Of a stretch of DNA of 43,143 nt, positions 24,100 to 33,818 are shown in pieces; the stretch's first letter is position 1, and every line of letters begins with the position of its first letter. The stretch lies in the NCBI RefSeq assembly GCF_001263355.1, contig NZ_LGYO01000019.1, positions 1 to 43,143 of the forward strand. The letters run 5' to 3'. Origin of the DNA: Acetobacterium bakii (lineage in GTDB: Bacteria; Bacillota; Clostridia; Eubacteriales; Eubacteriaceae). Both the position numbers and the translations under genes were made by a program. The notes below the pieces were generated by a model, which was given only the letters and a program-made list of their open reading frames with translations, ran no database searches and had not been told where the DNA came from.

Positions 24100-25634
24100 T
24101 GGAAAGACGAAATATAGGTGTTATTGATATTGGATCAAACAGCGTTCATCTGGTGGTGGGTGAATATTATAATAACGAGTATTTTCAGATCATTGATGAT
24201 GTTAAAGTAAATGTCCGTCTTAGTGAAGGGCTTTCGGAAACAGGGGCTTTGCAACAGGATCGCATGGATTTTGGGTTAGAAACGCTGGGAATGTATCGCA
24301 GTATGTGTGACGCCTATGGGCTTCAGAAAGTAATTGCGGTGGCAACTGCAGCAATCAGAAAAGCGACTAATGGAAAAGAATATGTGGCGAGAATCAAAGC
24401 AGAAACAGGCTTCGATGTAGTGGTTATTTCAGGGGAGCGAGAAGCCAGTTTAGATTATCTGGGAGCCATTAATACCTTGGATGTGAAGGATGCTCTGCTC
24501 ATGGATATTGGGGGAGGCAGTGTCGAGTTTGTACTCATCAGAGACCGCAAGAATATTGAAGCCATTAGCCTGCCATTCGGATCCTTTGATCTGGCTGAGC
24601 GATTTGATTTAGAGGATGAGATTACCCATAAAAAATTAAACGATTTGGATAAGTATCTTTCAAAAATCATGAGTGAAAATCCCATCTTTTCAAAAGCTCA
24701 TGGCTTGCCTGTGATTGGGGTTGGTGGGACGATCCGAAATGTGGGCAGAATCCACCGGAATATCATTGATTATCCCCTGGAAATTCCCCATAATTATCGG
24801 ATGCAGCCAGGCGCTGTGAATCGCGTATGCGATATGGCCGCAGGCATGAATCTGGCGGAACGGTCAAATTTAAAGGGGCTCTCAAAAGGACGGATTGATA
24901 TTTTTGTGGGATCAAGTCATGCGCTGGCACGGGTAATGAAGCAGATTGAATCACCTGAACTCATTATCAGCAACGCTGGTCTGAGGGATGGAATTATTTT
25001 TGAATACTTCGGTTATAACCAGGATAACCTGGTTTACGATATTTTCGAACTATCATTGGTCAATGTTATGCTGAACTTTAACGTCAATATTCCCCATGCC
25101 TATCATGTATTGAAGCTTACCGAGACTCTTTTTGAGCAGTTAAAACCTTTGCATGGAATCACCCAGGATGTTCGTAAAATGATTAAAGCGAGTGCCATGC
25201 TTCATGATTCTGGGATGAAGCTCCAGTACAGCAATCATCATGAGCATAGCTTTTATATCATATTAAATTCTGGTATCATTGGAATCGGACAGACGGATCT
25301 TTTAATGAGTGCTTTTATTGCATTAAATCATCGCACCAATAAAAAAATTAAAATCTCTGAAGAATATGTGGGACTGCTCCAGGAAGACGAACGTCATTTA
25401 ATTGATCAGCTCAGTCTCTTTTTGCAAATTTCTGAGTATTTAGACCGGAGTATGGACGGGGTTGTTAAGGATGTAAATTGTGTGATTAAAGATAATGAGG
25501 TTCAGCTCAATGTTCTAACCACCGGTCATTCGGTATTTGATGATATGATCATCTCAGAGTGTGGAAAAAAATTCAAACGAGTATTTAATAAAACATTAAC
25601 CATTAAAAATGAAGTTGTTTTATCCATTCGATAA
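24099..25634 (+). CDS. ppx: Exopolyphosphatase / guanosine pentaphosphate phosphohydrolase
   Basis: A 511-aa Ppx/GppA enzyme. It has DIGSNS (10-15), the second phosphate loop DIGGGS starting at D136, and an HD-type C-terminal domain with H369-D370 in MLHDSGMK followed by HHEHS. It should degrade polyphosphate from the end and may also act on pppGpp. The start codon overlaps the ppk stop (TAATG), with GGAGGAG upstream. It is followed by a strong terminator shared with the convergent liv operon. Confidence 0.93.
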   Translation: MERRNIGVIDIGSNSVHLVVGEYYNNEYFQIIDDVKVNVRLSEGLSETGALQQDRMDFGLETLGMYRSMCDAYGLQKVIAVATAAIRKATNGKEYVARIKAETGFDVVVISGEREASLDYLGAINTLDVKDALLMDIGGGSVEFVLIRDRKNIEAISLPFGSFDLAERFDLEDEITHKKLNDLDKYLSKIMSENPIFSKAHGLPVIGVGGTIRNVGRIHRNIIDYPLEIPHNYRMQPGAVNRVCDMAAGMNLAERSNLKGLSKGRIDIFVGSSHALARVMKQIESPELIISNAGLRDGIIFEYFGYNQDNLVYDIFELSLVNVMLNFNVNIPHAYHVLKLTETLFEQLKPLHGITQDVRKMIKASAMLHDSGMKLQYSNHHEHSFYIILNSGIIGIGQTDLLMSAFIALNHRTNKKIKISEEYVGLLQEDERHLIDQLSLFLQISEYLDRSMDGVVKDVNCVIKDNEVQLNVLTTGHSVFDDMIISECGKKFKRVFNKTLTIKNEVVLSIR

Positions 25635-25647
25635 AATAATAGCAAAA

Positions 25648-25685
25648 AAAAGACCAGTCATCAGATTTATGATGACTGGTCTTTT
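25648..25685. terminator. Bidirectional terminator between ppx and livF
   Basis: AAAAGACCAGTCATCA and TGATGACTGGTCTTTT form a perfect 16-bp stem with a 6-base loop, with A- and T-runs suited to both directions. Confidence 0.95.
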
Positions 25686-25694
25686 AAAGTATTA

Positions 25695-26411
25695 CTATTT
25701 ATTTTTGCGCTGGCTTTTTCCAAGATACGCTTCTTTAATACTTTCATCACTGAGAAGCTCTTTCCCAGTGCCCTGTTTGGTAATTTTTCCGGTTTCCAAT
25801 ACATAAGCGTAATCGGCAATTTTTAGAGCCATATTGGCATTCTGTTCAATCAATAGAATGGTAATTCCTTCTTTGTTCAAGGTTTCAATAATATCAAAAA
25901 TTCCTTTAACAATTAGTGGTGCCAATCCCAGTGACGGCTCATCCATCATCAGTAGTTTTGGTCGACTCATCATCGCCCGTCCCACCGCCAGCATTTGCTG
26001 TTCACCCCCGGAAAGGGTTCCAGCCTGTTGCCAGGAGCGTTCCTCTAAACGGGGAAATAGGCCATAGATGTTTTTGATATCCTCATCCAGACTGTCCTTA
26101 CGCATATAAGCACCAATCTTAAGATTTTCAAAAACAGTCAGATCAGGAAAAACATGGCGTCCCTCGGGAACGAGTGTAATCCCTTTGCCAACAATTTTAG
26201 TGGTATCCATCCCCAGCAGTTCTTCATCATTATAGGTGATGCTCCCGGATTTTGTTTTTACCAGGCCGACAATGGAACGGAGGGTGGTGCTTTTTCCAGC
26301 ACCATTGGCACCAATCAGGGTGACAATACTGCCATCAGGGACTTCAATATCAATCCCTTTTACAGCTTCAATGCCGCCATAGGAAACTTGCAGGTCTTTA
26401 ATCTTCAACAT
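25695..26411 (-). CDS. livF: Branched-chain amino acid ABC transporter ATP-binding protein LivF
   Basis: A 238-aa ABC ATPase with Walker A GANGAGKST, the signature LSGGEQQ and Walker B LLMMDEPSLGLAP, the last typical of LivF. The start at 26411 (MLKIKDLQVSYGG) fits the family. It overlaps the end of livG by 14 bases and has the G-rich site GGGGGTGG upstream; an ORF extension to 26438 is unlikely. It is the last gene of the liv operon. Confidence 0.95.
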   Translation of the reverse strand: MLKIKDLQVSYGGIEAVKGIDIEVPDGSIVTLIGANGAGKSTTLRSIVGLVKTKSGSITYNDEELLGMDTTKIVGKGITLVPEGRHVFPDLTVFENLKIGAYMRKDSLDEDIKNIYGLFPRLEERSWQQAGTLSGGEQQMLAVGRAMMSRPKLLMMDEPSLGLAPLIVKGIFDIIETLNKEGITILLIEQNANMALKIADYAYVLETGKITKQGTGKELLSDESIKEAYLGKSQRKNK

Positions 26412-27201
26412 CGGCGTCCACCCCCAGATATGCTTCAATTACTTTAGGATCATTTTGGATTTGATCCGGTGTTCCTTTGGCAATGGTGCAGCCAAAATCC
26501 AAAACATAAATATGATCAGAAATTTCCATAACCAAATCCATATGATGCTCAATCATAAAAATAGTTAAGCCAAAATCAGTTTTCAATTTCAAAATAAGAT
26601 CCGTCAATTCATCGGTTTCCTGGGGATTCATACCTGCTGCCGGTTCGTCCAAAAGAAGGAGCTGTGGATCGGTAGCAAGGGCACGGGCAATTTCTAAATG
26701 GCGTTGCTGTCCGTAGGGTAGAGAGGATGCTTTTTCATCCTTAAGATCAATGAGGCCCATACGATCCAAAAGTAATTCACAGTCCTGTTTTGCTTTGAGC
26801 TCGCCCCTAATTGCCTTTGGCAAGCGAAGGGTGGCAGAAAGAAAATTAAAATCAACATTTTGATGGGTTGCAACCAGAACATTTTCCATTACTGTCAGTT
26901 CTTTGAATAGTCGGATATTCTGGAAGGTTCTGGCAATACCAAGATTTGTAATCTTATTTGGTTTTCTTGCGGTGATATCAATTTCATTGGTAACTCCAAC
27001 ACTATCAACCGGTGAAAAAAGAACCTTACCTTTAGTTGGGGCATATACCCCGGTGATGACATTAAATGCTGTTGTTTTGCCAGCACCGTTTGGCCCAATG
27101 AGAGCTGCCAATTCACCTTTTTTAATATCAATGTTCAAATCATTAACGGCGACAACACCGCCAAATTGCATGACAACATTTTCAGTTTTTAAAAGACTCA
27201 T
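26398..27201 (-). CDS. livG: Branched-chain amino acid ABC transporter ATP-binding protein LivG
   Basis: A 267-aa ABC ATPase with Walker A GPNGAGKTT, a signature region reading LPYGQQRHLEIARAL in place of LSGGQ (common in LivG), Walker B LLLLDEPAAGMNP and an H-loop MIEHHMD. The Y-loop region includes the extended insert before RTFQNIRLF that is characteristic of LivG. It overlaps livM by 4 bases (ATGA), and GGGAGGTGA precedes the start. Confidence 0.95.
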   Translation of the reverse strand: MSLLKTENVVMQFGGVVAVNDLNIDIKKGELAALIGPNGAGKTTAFNVITGVYAPTKGKVLFSPVDSVGVTNEIDITARKPNKITNLGIARTFQNIRLFKELTVMENVLVATHQNVDFNFLSATLRLPKAIRGELKAKQDCELLLDRMGLIDLKDEKASSLPYGQQRHLEIARALATDPQLLLLDEPAAGMNPQETDELTDLILKLKTDFGLTIFMIEHHMDLVMEISDHIYVLDFGCTIAKGTPDQIQNDPKVIEAYLGVDADVED

Positions 27202-28304
27202 TTATTGTCACCTCCCTGGCTGGCTGATTTTTTGCGGTTAAACTTTGACTTGATGACTTTGATTTTTTTGCCAATAAAATCCCAGGTGAGTTCATTGGTA
27301 CCCATTAAACCTTTTCGGTAAAAGAGCACAACAACCATGAGCAGGGCTGAGAAAACAACCATTCTCAGCCCTGGTCTGAAAATTGGAAGATCCAGGCCAA
27401 AAGCCATAGGCTCATCAAGGAAACGCAGCCATTCCTGTCCCAGGGTAACCACAAAGCTGGCAATAACCGTACCGGAAATACTTCCCAGGCCGCCAAGAAC
27501 AATGATCAGCAGAAAGTTATAGGTCAGTGTAAAATAGAATTGTTTTGGATCGACAGTTCCCAGCAGAGCGGCAAATAAACCGCCGCCGATACCGGTGAAA
27601 AACGCACCGATCATAAAAGACGTCATCTTTGTTTTAAAAAGTCCAACACCCATGGCTTCAGCGGCTATTTCATCCTCGCGAATGGATTTAAAGGCCCGGC
27701 CGTAGGATGAGTTAATGAGCAGAATCATCAAAACAATGATGATGATGGCAATACCATAGGTCCACCAGAGACTGGTGATGGTGGGAATGCTTTTGATCCC
27801 CAGGGCGCCATTGGTGATGGTTTGGGTATTGGTAAAAACTATTCGGATGATTTCCGAAAATCCCAGGGTTGCAATGGCCAGATAGTCGCCACGAAGACGT
27901 AAACAAGGCCCGCCAATGAGAAAGGCAAAGCCCGCAGAGACAAGGCCACCCAATAGGAGTGCAACAATAAAGGGTAATTGAATATTTGCTAAAAGCGGCG
28001 TCATTGGTGCCAGGTAAAAAATGGTGGCACGGGCTTCAATGGGAACCGTGAAAATAGCAACGGTATAGGCACCAACCGCCATAAAACCGGCCTGGCCCAA
28101 TGAAAACTGTCCGGTAAACCCATTAACCAGATTCATGCCCAAACTGATAATGGTATAGATAGCACAGAGATTTAACAGTCTTCGGATATAGGAATCGACG
28201 AATTGATCAAGCAAGCCAATGGTGATTAAAACGACTCCTAAAAAAACAATAGTTTTCCAATGTATTTTGATGTAGGCACCAAAACGATGTTGAATATTTT
28301 CCAT
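27198..28304 (-). CDS. livM: Branched-chain amino acid ABC transporter permease LivM
   Basis: A 368-aa permease with about ten membrane segments and LivM landmarks: NLVNGFTGQFSLGQAGFMAVGAY split over the second and third helices, GDYLAIATLGFSEIIR and the EAA-like loop SIREDEIAAEAMGV that contacts the ATPases. The N-terminus has a short hydrophilic extension. GAGGGGG precedes the start, 14 bases after the livH stop. Confidence 0.95.
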   Translation of the reverse strand: MENIQHRFGAYIKIHWKTIVFLGVVLITIGLLDQFVDSYIRRLLNLCAIYTIISLGMNLVNGFTGQFSLGQAGFMAVGAYTVAIFTVPIEARATIFYLAPMTPLLANIQLPFIVALLLGGLVSAGFAFLIGGPCLRLRGDYLAIATLGFSEIIRIVFTNTQTITNGALGIKSIPTITSLWWTYGIAIIIIVLMILLINSSYGRAFKSIREDEIAAEAMGVGLFKTKMTSFMIGAFFTGIGGGLFAALLGTVDPKQFYFTLTYNFLLIIVLGGLGSISGTVIASFVVTLGQEWLRFLDEPMAFGLDLPIFRPGLRMVVFSALLMVVVLFYRKGLMGTNELTWDFIGKKIKVIKSKFNRKKSASQGGDNK

Positions 28305-28318
28305 GTTCAGTACCCCCT

Positions 28319-29224
28319 CTAAACCTTTTCAACTTGTTTCTTACCAAGGAGACCATTGGGAAGAAACAGAAGAATAATAATAAGAATGATAAAAGCAACT
28401 GCATCCCGATAGCCGGTAAGGGCAGGGAAAAAGGCAACCATGAGAACTTCGGAAAAACCAAGAATAAGTCCACCGAGAACCGCACCTTTAACATTGCCGA
28501 TTCCGCCGATTACAGCGGCAATAAAACATTTCAAGCCGATAACAACGCCCATGAGGGGTAACACCGATGGGTATTTCATGCACCATAAAATAGCACCAAC
28601 CGCAGCAAGGCCTGAGCCAATTGCAAAGGTCGAAGAAATAACCCCATTGATCTTAATACCCATGAGCTTGGCAGTATCATAATCCACAGAAACCGCACGC
28701 ATGGCCATGCCGACTTTGGTATGATTGATTAGAAAAAGCAAACCGATCATAATAAAGAAGGTGACAATCGGAATCAAAATGGAAACCGGCTGGACTGTCA
28801 GTGAGCCAAAATTAATAGGGTTGGTCATTAACGGAAAATTTGGGAAGGCTTGTGGTTTACCCGAAAAAAGATAAGTTGCCAAATTTTCCAAAAGAAAAGA
28901 AACCCCGATGGCTGAAATCAGCAGCGATGTTTTAGGTGCATCACGAAGGGGTCGATAGGCGAAGCGCTCGATGCCGACTCCCAGTAATATGGTTAAAACA
29001 ATTGTTATGAAAAAAGTAACATACCAGGGAAGAAAAAATACGGCAATCCCAAAATATGTAAAATATGCTGCCATCATAAAAATATCGCCGTGGGCAAAAT
29101 TTATGAGACGTAAAATTCCGTATACCATTGTATAGCCAATGGCGATCAGTGCGTAGAGACTTCCAATGGATAATCCGTTGATAAGCTGTTGCAAGAATGT
29201 CTCAAGTGTCATTCCAACTACCAT
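28319..29224 (-). CDS. livH: Branched-chain amino acid ABC transporter permease LivH
   Basis: A 301-aa permease with about eight helices, typical of LivH: QQLINGLSIGSLYALIAIG at the N-terminus, INFAHGDIFMMAAY, and the AMRAVSVDYDTAKLMGI cytoplasmic loop. The start at 29224 is chosen because GAGG lies eight bases upstream; the ORF extends to 29266 without a ribosome site. A 12-bp hairpin lies just upstream of this start, between it and the binding-protein gene. Confidence 0.94.
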   Translation of the reverse strand: MVVGMTLETFLQQLINGLSIGSLYALIAIGYTMVYGILRLINFAHGDIFMMAAYFTYFGIAVFFLPWYVTFFITIVLTILLGVGIERFAYRPLRDAPKTSLLISAIGVSFLLENLATYLFSGKPQAFPNFPLMTNPINFGSLTVQPVSILIPIVTFFIMIGLLFLINHTKVGMAMRAVSVDYDTAKLMGIKINGVISSTFAIGSGLAAVGAILWCMKYPSVLPLMGVVIGLKCFIAAVIGGIGNVKGAVLGGLILGFSEVLMVAFFPALTGYRDAVAFIILIIILLFLPNGLLGKKQVEKV

Positions 29225-29257
29225 AATTATAACCTCGTTACATCTTTTGAATTGAAT

Positions 29258-29285
29258 TGAGGGCATTTGTTTTCAAATACCCTCA
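29258..29285 (-). terminator. Intercistronic hairpin between livJ and livH
   Basis: On the minus strand TGAGGGTATTTG pairs with CAAATGCCCTCA (one G-U) around AAAA. No T-run follows. Such hairpins commonly protect the binding-protein mRNA and reduce downstream expression. Confidence 0.65.
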
Positions 29286-29319
29286 AAGTTTATTTCATTT
29301 TATTTTTAGTCGTTGTAAA

Positions 29320-30483
29320 TTATTGAACGGTAACAGAATCAAGGTAAGTGAATTTTCCATCTTTTACTACTTTAATGATTGCTTCAGTTTTTTGAGCATC
29401 TCCGTTAGCATCGATGGTAATCATACCAGTTGCACCTTCAAAATCTACAGTAGCAGCCAATGCGTCTCTGATCGCTTTTGGATCAGCTGATCCGGCGCGT
29501 TCGATGGCATCAAGGGTCATCATGTATCCGTCATAACCAAGAGCGGTTACAGCTGGAATGTTTTCACGATCGGGATAGGCTTTTTTGTATTCGGCAACAA
29601 AAGTTTTGCCTGCTTCGGTTAAAGGATTGGTGTCATCAAAGAATGTTGACATAACAGCGCCTTCTACATCAGCACCGCCGACAGTGATGAATTCATTGGT
29701 TTCCCATGTATCTCCGCCAATAAATGGTGCGGTAATACCAAGAGCACGGGCTTGTTTAATGATTAAAGCCGATTCGGTATAGTTACCAGGTGCGAAAATA
29801 ACATCTGGGTTGGTCGCTTTGATATTTGTTAGAATACCGGTGAAATCTTGGTCGCCGGTGTTGTAATTTCCGGTTGCCACAATCGCGTTGGGATCGCCGG
29901 TTAATTTTACAAAGGCATCGGTAAAGAATTTAGCCAAGCCAACAGAATAATCATTTGAAACTTCCTGGATGATAGCAACCTTTTTAGCGTTTAAGTTTTT
30001 AGATGCGTAATTGGCCATTACAGTTCCCTGGAAAGGATCTAGGAAACAAACACGGAAATAGTAATCATTTCCGGCGGTAACCTGTGGGTTTGTGGCGGAT
30101 AGAGCAACAGCAGGAACTTCGTTTGTTTTCACAACGTCACCTGCAGCAATGGAGAGCGAAGATCCCCAGGAGCCTAACACAGCAACGACCTTGTCTTTTT
30201 CGATTAATCGGGCTGCAGCGGTTGTGGCTTCAGCTTTGTCTGATTTATTATCAGCAACGACAAGCTCAACTTTTTTTCCTAACACTTCCGGGCGTAATTG
30301 GTTAGCCAATTCAATCCCGTCTACTTCAAGCTCACCACCGGCAGCATTGGCACCAGTTAATGGTTCAAATACACCAATTTTGATGACGTCACTGTCTTCT
30401 GCAGTAGTCGATGATCCGGAACATCCTGCAACCATGGGAACCACCAGGGCAAGGGACAACAATAATACAAGCATTTTTTTCAT
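29320..30483 (-). CDS. livJ: Branched-chain amino acid ABC transporter substrate-binding lipoprotein
   Basis: A 387-aa periplasmic-binding-fold protein of the Leu/Ile/Val family, anchored as a lipoprotein: signal peptide with lipobox VAGC at 18-21 and mature Cys21. The fold begins IKIGVFEPLTGANAAGG, and a characteristic GYDGYMMTLDAIERAG segment lies near the C-terminus. GGAGGA precedes the ATG. It is the first gene of a complete livJHMGF operon. The exact amino acid or other small substrate is not readable from sequence. Confidence 0.94.
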   Translation of the reverse strand: MKKMLVLLLSLALVVPMVAGCSGSSTTAEDSDVIKIGVFEPLTGANAAGGELEVDGIELANQLRPEVLGKKVELVVADNKSDKAEATTAAARLIEKDKVVAVLGSWGSSLSIAAGDVVKTNEVPAVALSATNPQVTAGNDYYFRVCFLDPFQGTVMANYASKNLNAKKVAIIQEVSNDYSVGLAKFFTDAFVKLTGDPNAIVATGNYNTGDQDFTGILTNIKATNPDVIFAPGNYTESALIIKQARALGITAPFIGGDTWETNEFITVGGADVEGAVMSTFFDDTNPLTEAGKTFVAEYKKAYPDRENIPAVTALGYDGYMMTLDAIERAGSADPKAIRDALAATVDFEGATGMITIDANGDAQKTEAIIKVVKDGKFTYLDSVTVQ

Positions 30484-30532
30484 GGTAAAAATCCTCCTTT
30501 TTCTTTAATATTCCTAATTTTACCTAGGGCCT

Positions 30533-30562
30533 ATTATATCAAAGAATAAGTTTGAATTGCAA
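30533..30562 (-). promoter_or_regulatory. Promoter of the liv operon
   Basis: On the minus strand TTGCAA (30557-30562), an 18-base spacer and TATAAT (30533-30538) precede livJ by 50 bases. Confidence 0.75.
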
Positions 30563-30746
30563 GTTTATATTCGCTATCTGGGGGTAAAATGATGAAAAAA
30601 TACGGACAGGTGTCTTTGATCAGGAAAGATGTCTAGAAAAACAACGTTTTGGATTTTATTTATTTCTTAGTTATGTCAATTGTTAAAAGGTGATAAAATC
30701 GAATAGGGTGAATGATTTGCAATAGCATGCCAATTCGGATAAAATA

Positions 30747-30797
30747 CATGCCACAATACTTATTTGCTGTTAAAATGGCAAATAATGTTGTGGCATG
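30747..30797 (-). terminator. Long hairpin downstream of malQ
   Basis: CATGCCACAATACTTATTTGC (30747-30767) pairs with 30778-30797 over about 20 bp with one bulge and a 10-base loop. On the minus strand it is followed by a moderately T-rich stretch, so it probably terminates the hslO-malQ transcript. The rest of 30563-30820 contains nothing else I can name. Confidence 0.6.
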
Positions 30798-30820
30798 TGG
30801 GGAAGTCTCTTGTGCTGAGG

Positions 30821-32356
30821 TTATTTTATTTTGGAGGTCCGATGATAAAGTCTGTTCAAATCTTTCATCCATAGAATGTCAACAGAAGACAGGCCTTCCT
30901 TTGTCATTCGAAAGGACCAGTTGCCCCGGGCTGTACCGGGCTGGTTCATTCTAGTATCATCGCCGTATCCGCAGACGTCCTGGATCGGAATAATCACCAG
31001 ATTGGCGGCGCTTTGCCACAGCGACCTGATGAAACTTCGGCAGGAAGGACTTTGAGGACCCCCAACCTGCCATTGGTCCGGCCAGGTATCCAAATAACCA
31101 CAGTACTTTAAGGCATAGTTCCGTTGTTCCGGTGTGTAATTAAAAAGGGTGCCCAGAAGGGTATTATTATCATGGGTGCCAGTGTAGGTTACCATATTTG
31201 GGGTGTAATTATGGGGAAGGTGGATGTTATTGTTTTTGTCGATAAAGGCAAACTCCATTAGTCGCATGCCCGGAAGCCCGGTGTCGGATAATAGTTGTGC
31301 GAGGGCCTCATCTTGAACCCCAAGATCTTCGGCAATGATTCCCGGCTTAGGATGTTTTTCGAAAACTCGATTAAAAAAATCCATGCCGGGTCCTGGTACC
31401 CATTGACCTTTTTTGGCTGTGGTTTCAGATGCGGGAACCGACCAATAAGCAGAAAAACCCCGGAAATGGTCAATGCGTACCAGGTCAAATGCCTTTAGGG
31501 CAGCCTTTATCCGATCCATCCACCAGGAATAGCCATCGGCTTTCATGGTAGCCCAGTGATAAAGAGGATTTCCCCAGAGTTGTCCATCCGGTGAAAAATA
31601 GTCTGGCGGCACACCGGCTACAAAAAGGGGAGTCCCGTCAGCATCCAATTGAAACAGCTCGGAATGACTCCATACATCCGCACTTTCCAGCGCCACATAA
31701 ATGGGGATATCACCGATAATCTTGATACCTTTTGTGTTGGCATAGGTTTTCAGATCAGACCACTGGCGATAAAATGCATACTGCAGAAAATTGTGATAAT
31801 CAATTTCTTCGGAATGCTTTTTTATTGCCTGGGAAAGTGCCGCTGGTTTTCGATGAACAAGCTCTTTATTTTTCCATTTTGTCCAATTCATTTCAGAAAA
31901 ATCCTGGGTGAGGGTGGTGTAAAGAGCAAAATCCGGAAGCCATGACCGGTTTGCTTCCTCGAATTCCCGGATGCTTTTTTTAAGCTCAGGAGTCAGGCGC
32001 TGAAAGGCTAATTTAAAAACAGGTTCCTGATTTTTCAGAAGCTCCTGAAAATTCACCCAATATAGAGGATTAGGAGAGCGGTTGCTGACTAACTCATCTT
32101 TTGTTAGCAGGCCCCATTCACTGAGAATCTCTAAATCGATAAATTCCGTGTTACCGGCAAAAGCCGAGGTGCTTTTATAAGGAGAGTGACAATTATCCGT
32201 CGGGCCTAAGGGCAGTATTTGCCAATAGGCACAATCCATTAAGGCAAGCAGATCAACAAAATCTTTGGCTTCACGGCCTAGGGTACCAATACCATAATCG
32301 CCTGGGAGACTGGAAATGTGCATGAGTACACCGCTTGCGCGCTCGGTTAACGGCAT
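30821..32356 (-). CDS. malQ: 4-alpha-glucanotransferase (amylomaltase)
   Basis: A 511-aa GH77 enzyme that transfers alpha-1,4-glucan segments between maltodextrins, used in glycogen or starch turnover. It begins with RASGVLMHISSLPGDYGIGTLG, typical of the family. The catalytic region is visible as VRIDHFRGF (nucleophile Asp), IAEDLGVQ (acid/base Glu) and TGTHDNNT (third Asp). The length is normal. It starts 5 bases after the hslO stop, so the two genes are co-transcribed although functionally unrelated. Confidence 0.95.
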   Translation of the reverse strand: MPLTERASGVLMHISSLPGDYGIGTLGREAKDFVDLLALMDCAYWQILPLGPTDNCHSPYKSTSAFAGNTEFIDLEILSEWGLLTKDELVSNRSPNPLYWVNFQELLKNQEPVFKLAFQRLTPELKKSIREFEEANRSWLPDFALYTTLTQDFSEMNWTKWKNKELVHRKPAALSQAIKKHSEEIDYHNFLQYAFYRQWSDLKTYANTKGIKIIGDIPIYVALESADVWSHSELFQLDADGTPLFVAGVPPDYFSPDGQLWGNPLYHWATMKADGYSWWMDRIKAALKAFDLVRIDHFRGFSAYWSVPASETTAKKGQWVPGPGMDFFNRVFEKHPKPGIIAEDLGVQDEALAQLLSDTGLPGMRLMEFAFIDKNNNIHLPHNYTPNMVTYTGTHDNNTLLGTLFNYTPEQRNYALKYCGYLDTWPDQWQVGGPQSPSCRSFIRSLWQSAANLVIIPIQDVCGYGDDTRMNQPGTARGNWSFRMTKEGLSSVDILWMKDLNRLYHRTSKIK

Positions 32357-32361
32357 TGTAA

Positions 32362-33255
32362 TTACCTCTTTTCTTTCCCCCTCTTTTGAATAGCCGCTAG
32401 TATCTCGGCCAGGTCCTCGGTGGAAAAAGCGTATTTCTCACTGCAAAAATCACAGTTAAGCTCCACCGTCTCACCTTCGGCAATCATTTCGCTAAGTTCA
32501 GCTTCGCCGATGGCTATAAGCGCCTTGGTGACACGATCTCTCGAACAGTTACAGAAAAAACGGATGACTTCAGTGGTGTTGATTTTTAGATCCAAATCCA
32601 CAAAAATGTCTTTTAAAATAGTTTCGGGTGTTTTCCCGGCATCTAAAAGTTTTGTCATGGATGATGTATTGGCCAGGGCTTTTTCCAAAGCTTCGATGGT
32701 CTCGTCGTCGGTACCCGGCATTAGCTGAATAATAAAGCCCCCAGCCTGTTTTACAGAACCATCCTCATTTAAAAGAACACCCAGAGATACTGATGTTGGA
32801 ATCTGTTCGGATTTGGCATAATAATAGGTAAGGTCTTCAGCAATTTCGCCGCTAACCAGAGGGGAGTAACCTACATAAGGTTCCTTGAGACCCATATCTT
32901 TGATGATCGTCAGCGATCCATCATCGATGGCATCAGAAACGGTCATTGGGTTATCGGGAGTATCTTTTAAATCAGAAACATAGGAATAGCCCTTAATGTT
33001 TCCCTGGGAGTCGGCGGTGACCAGTAAGCCTCTGATCGGACCTTCACCATTAATTTTTATAGTCAGCAGCTCATCACGGTTTTTTATCATGGAGCCCATC
33101 AGGGATCCGGCGGTGAGAAGCCGTCCCAGGGCTTGGGTAACAACAGGGCTGGTATGGTGAACCGTATGGGCGGTTTCTACAATTGCTTTGGTGCTGGCGG
33201 CAAATGCTCGGATCTGGCCATTAGCCGCGGTTGCTTTTACTAAATAATCTGGCAT
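32362..33255 (-). CDS. hslO: Redox-regulated chaperone Hsp33
   Basis: A 297-aa Hsp33. The zinc/redox switch CxC (FFCNCS) and CxxC (NCDFCS) is present near the C-terminus with the expected spacing of about 30 residues. The N-terminal core pattern AHTVHHTSPVVTQALGRLL and GEGPIRGL is typical. It is a cytoplasmic holdase activated by oxidation and unfolding, useful to an anaerobe exposed to oxygen. It begins an operon with malQ. A TATTAT box on the minus strand near 33300 may be its -10. Confidence 0.95.
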   Translation of the reverse strand: MPDYLVKATAANGQIRAFAASTKAIVETAHTVHHTSPVVTQALGRLLTAGSLMGSMIKNRDELLTIKINGEGPIRGLLVTADSQGNIKGYSYVSDLKDTPDNPMTVSDAIDDGSLTIIKDMGLKEPYVGYSPLVSGEIAEDLTYYYAKSEQIPTSVSLGVLLNEDGSVKQAGGFIIQLMPGTDDETIEALEKALANTSSMTKLLDAGKTPETILKDIFVDLDLKINTTEVIRFFCNCSRDRVTKALIAIGEAELSEMIAEGETVELNCDFCSEKYAFSTEDLAEILAAIQKRGKEKR

Positions 33256-33333
33256 ATTTTACCTCTTGTTTCTTTTTTTTGAATTTAGGGAATCCTATGG
33301 TATAATAGCTAAGAAGCTTAATTCATTAATTTT

Positions 33334-33813
33334 TTATTTATGATAGGTTTCGCCCCGGATGATTTTAAAGGAACGATATATTTGTTCTAACAGCATCACT
33401 CGAAAGAGTTGATGAGGAAAGGTCATTTCTGAAAAAGATAGACTCCAGTCTGAACGGCGAATGATTTCTGGAGCCAACCCTAATGAACCCCCAATGATGA
33501 AGCTGATCTGGCTTTTTCCCTGAATTCCAAAATTTTCAATTTTCCTGGAAAAATCCACAGAATTTATTTGGCTCCCATTGATCTCAAGGGTTGCGAGTAT
33601 TTCGTCGTCACGTAAATAGGAAAGAATGCGTTTGCCTTCGGATTCGATGGCCTTAGTACGTAAGGCATCCGTTAGTTTTTCAGGAACCTTTTCGTCTTTG
33701 ACTTCGATAATTTCCAATCGACAATAGGCCCCCAGGCGTTTTGTATACTCCTGGATGGCCATGGTCAGGTATTTTTCTTTAATTTTTCCTACAGTAATAA
33801 TCCGGATATTCAT
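33334..33813 (-). CDS. rlmH: 23S rRNA (pseudouridine1915-N3)-methyltransferase RlmH
   Basis: A 159-aa SPOUT methyltransferase of exactly the usual RlmH length. It has the N-terminal MNIRIITVGKIKEKYL, the SAM knot FIIGGSLGLAPEI and the C-terminal SLSFSEMTFPHQLFRVMLLEQIYRSFKIIRGETYHK (cited as a region; residues about 125-159). It methylates pseudouridine 1915 in helix 69 of 23S rRNA. It starts 5 bases after a small membrane ORF; its own ribosome site is weak, suggesting translational coupling. Confidence 0.97.
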   Translation of the reverse strand: MNIRIITVGKIKEKYLTMAIQEYTKRLGAYCRLEIIEVKDEKVPEKLTDALRTKAIESEGKRILSYLRDDEILATLEINGSQINSVDFSRKIENFGIQGKSQISFIIGGSLGLAPEIIRRSDWSLSFSEMTFPHQLFRVMLLEQIYRSFKIIRGETYHK

Positions 33814-33818
33814 GAAAA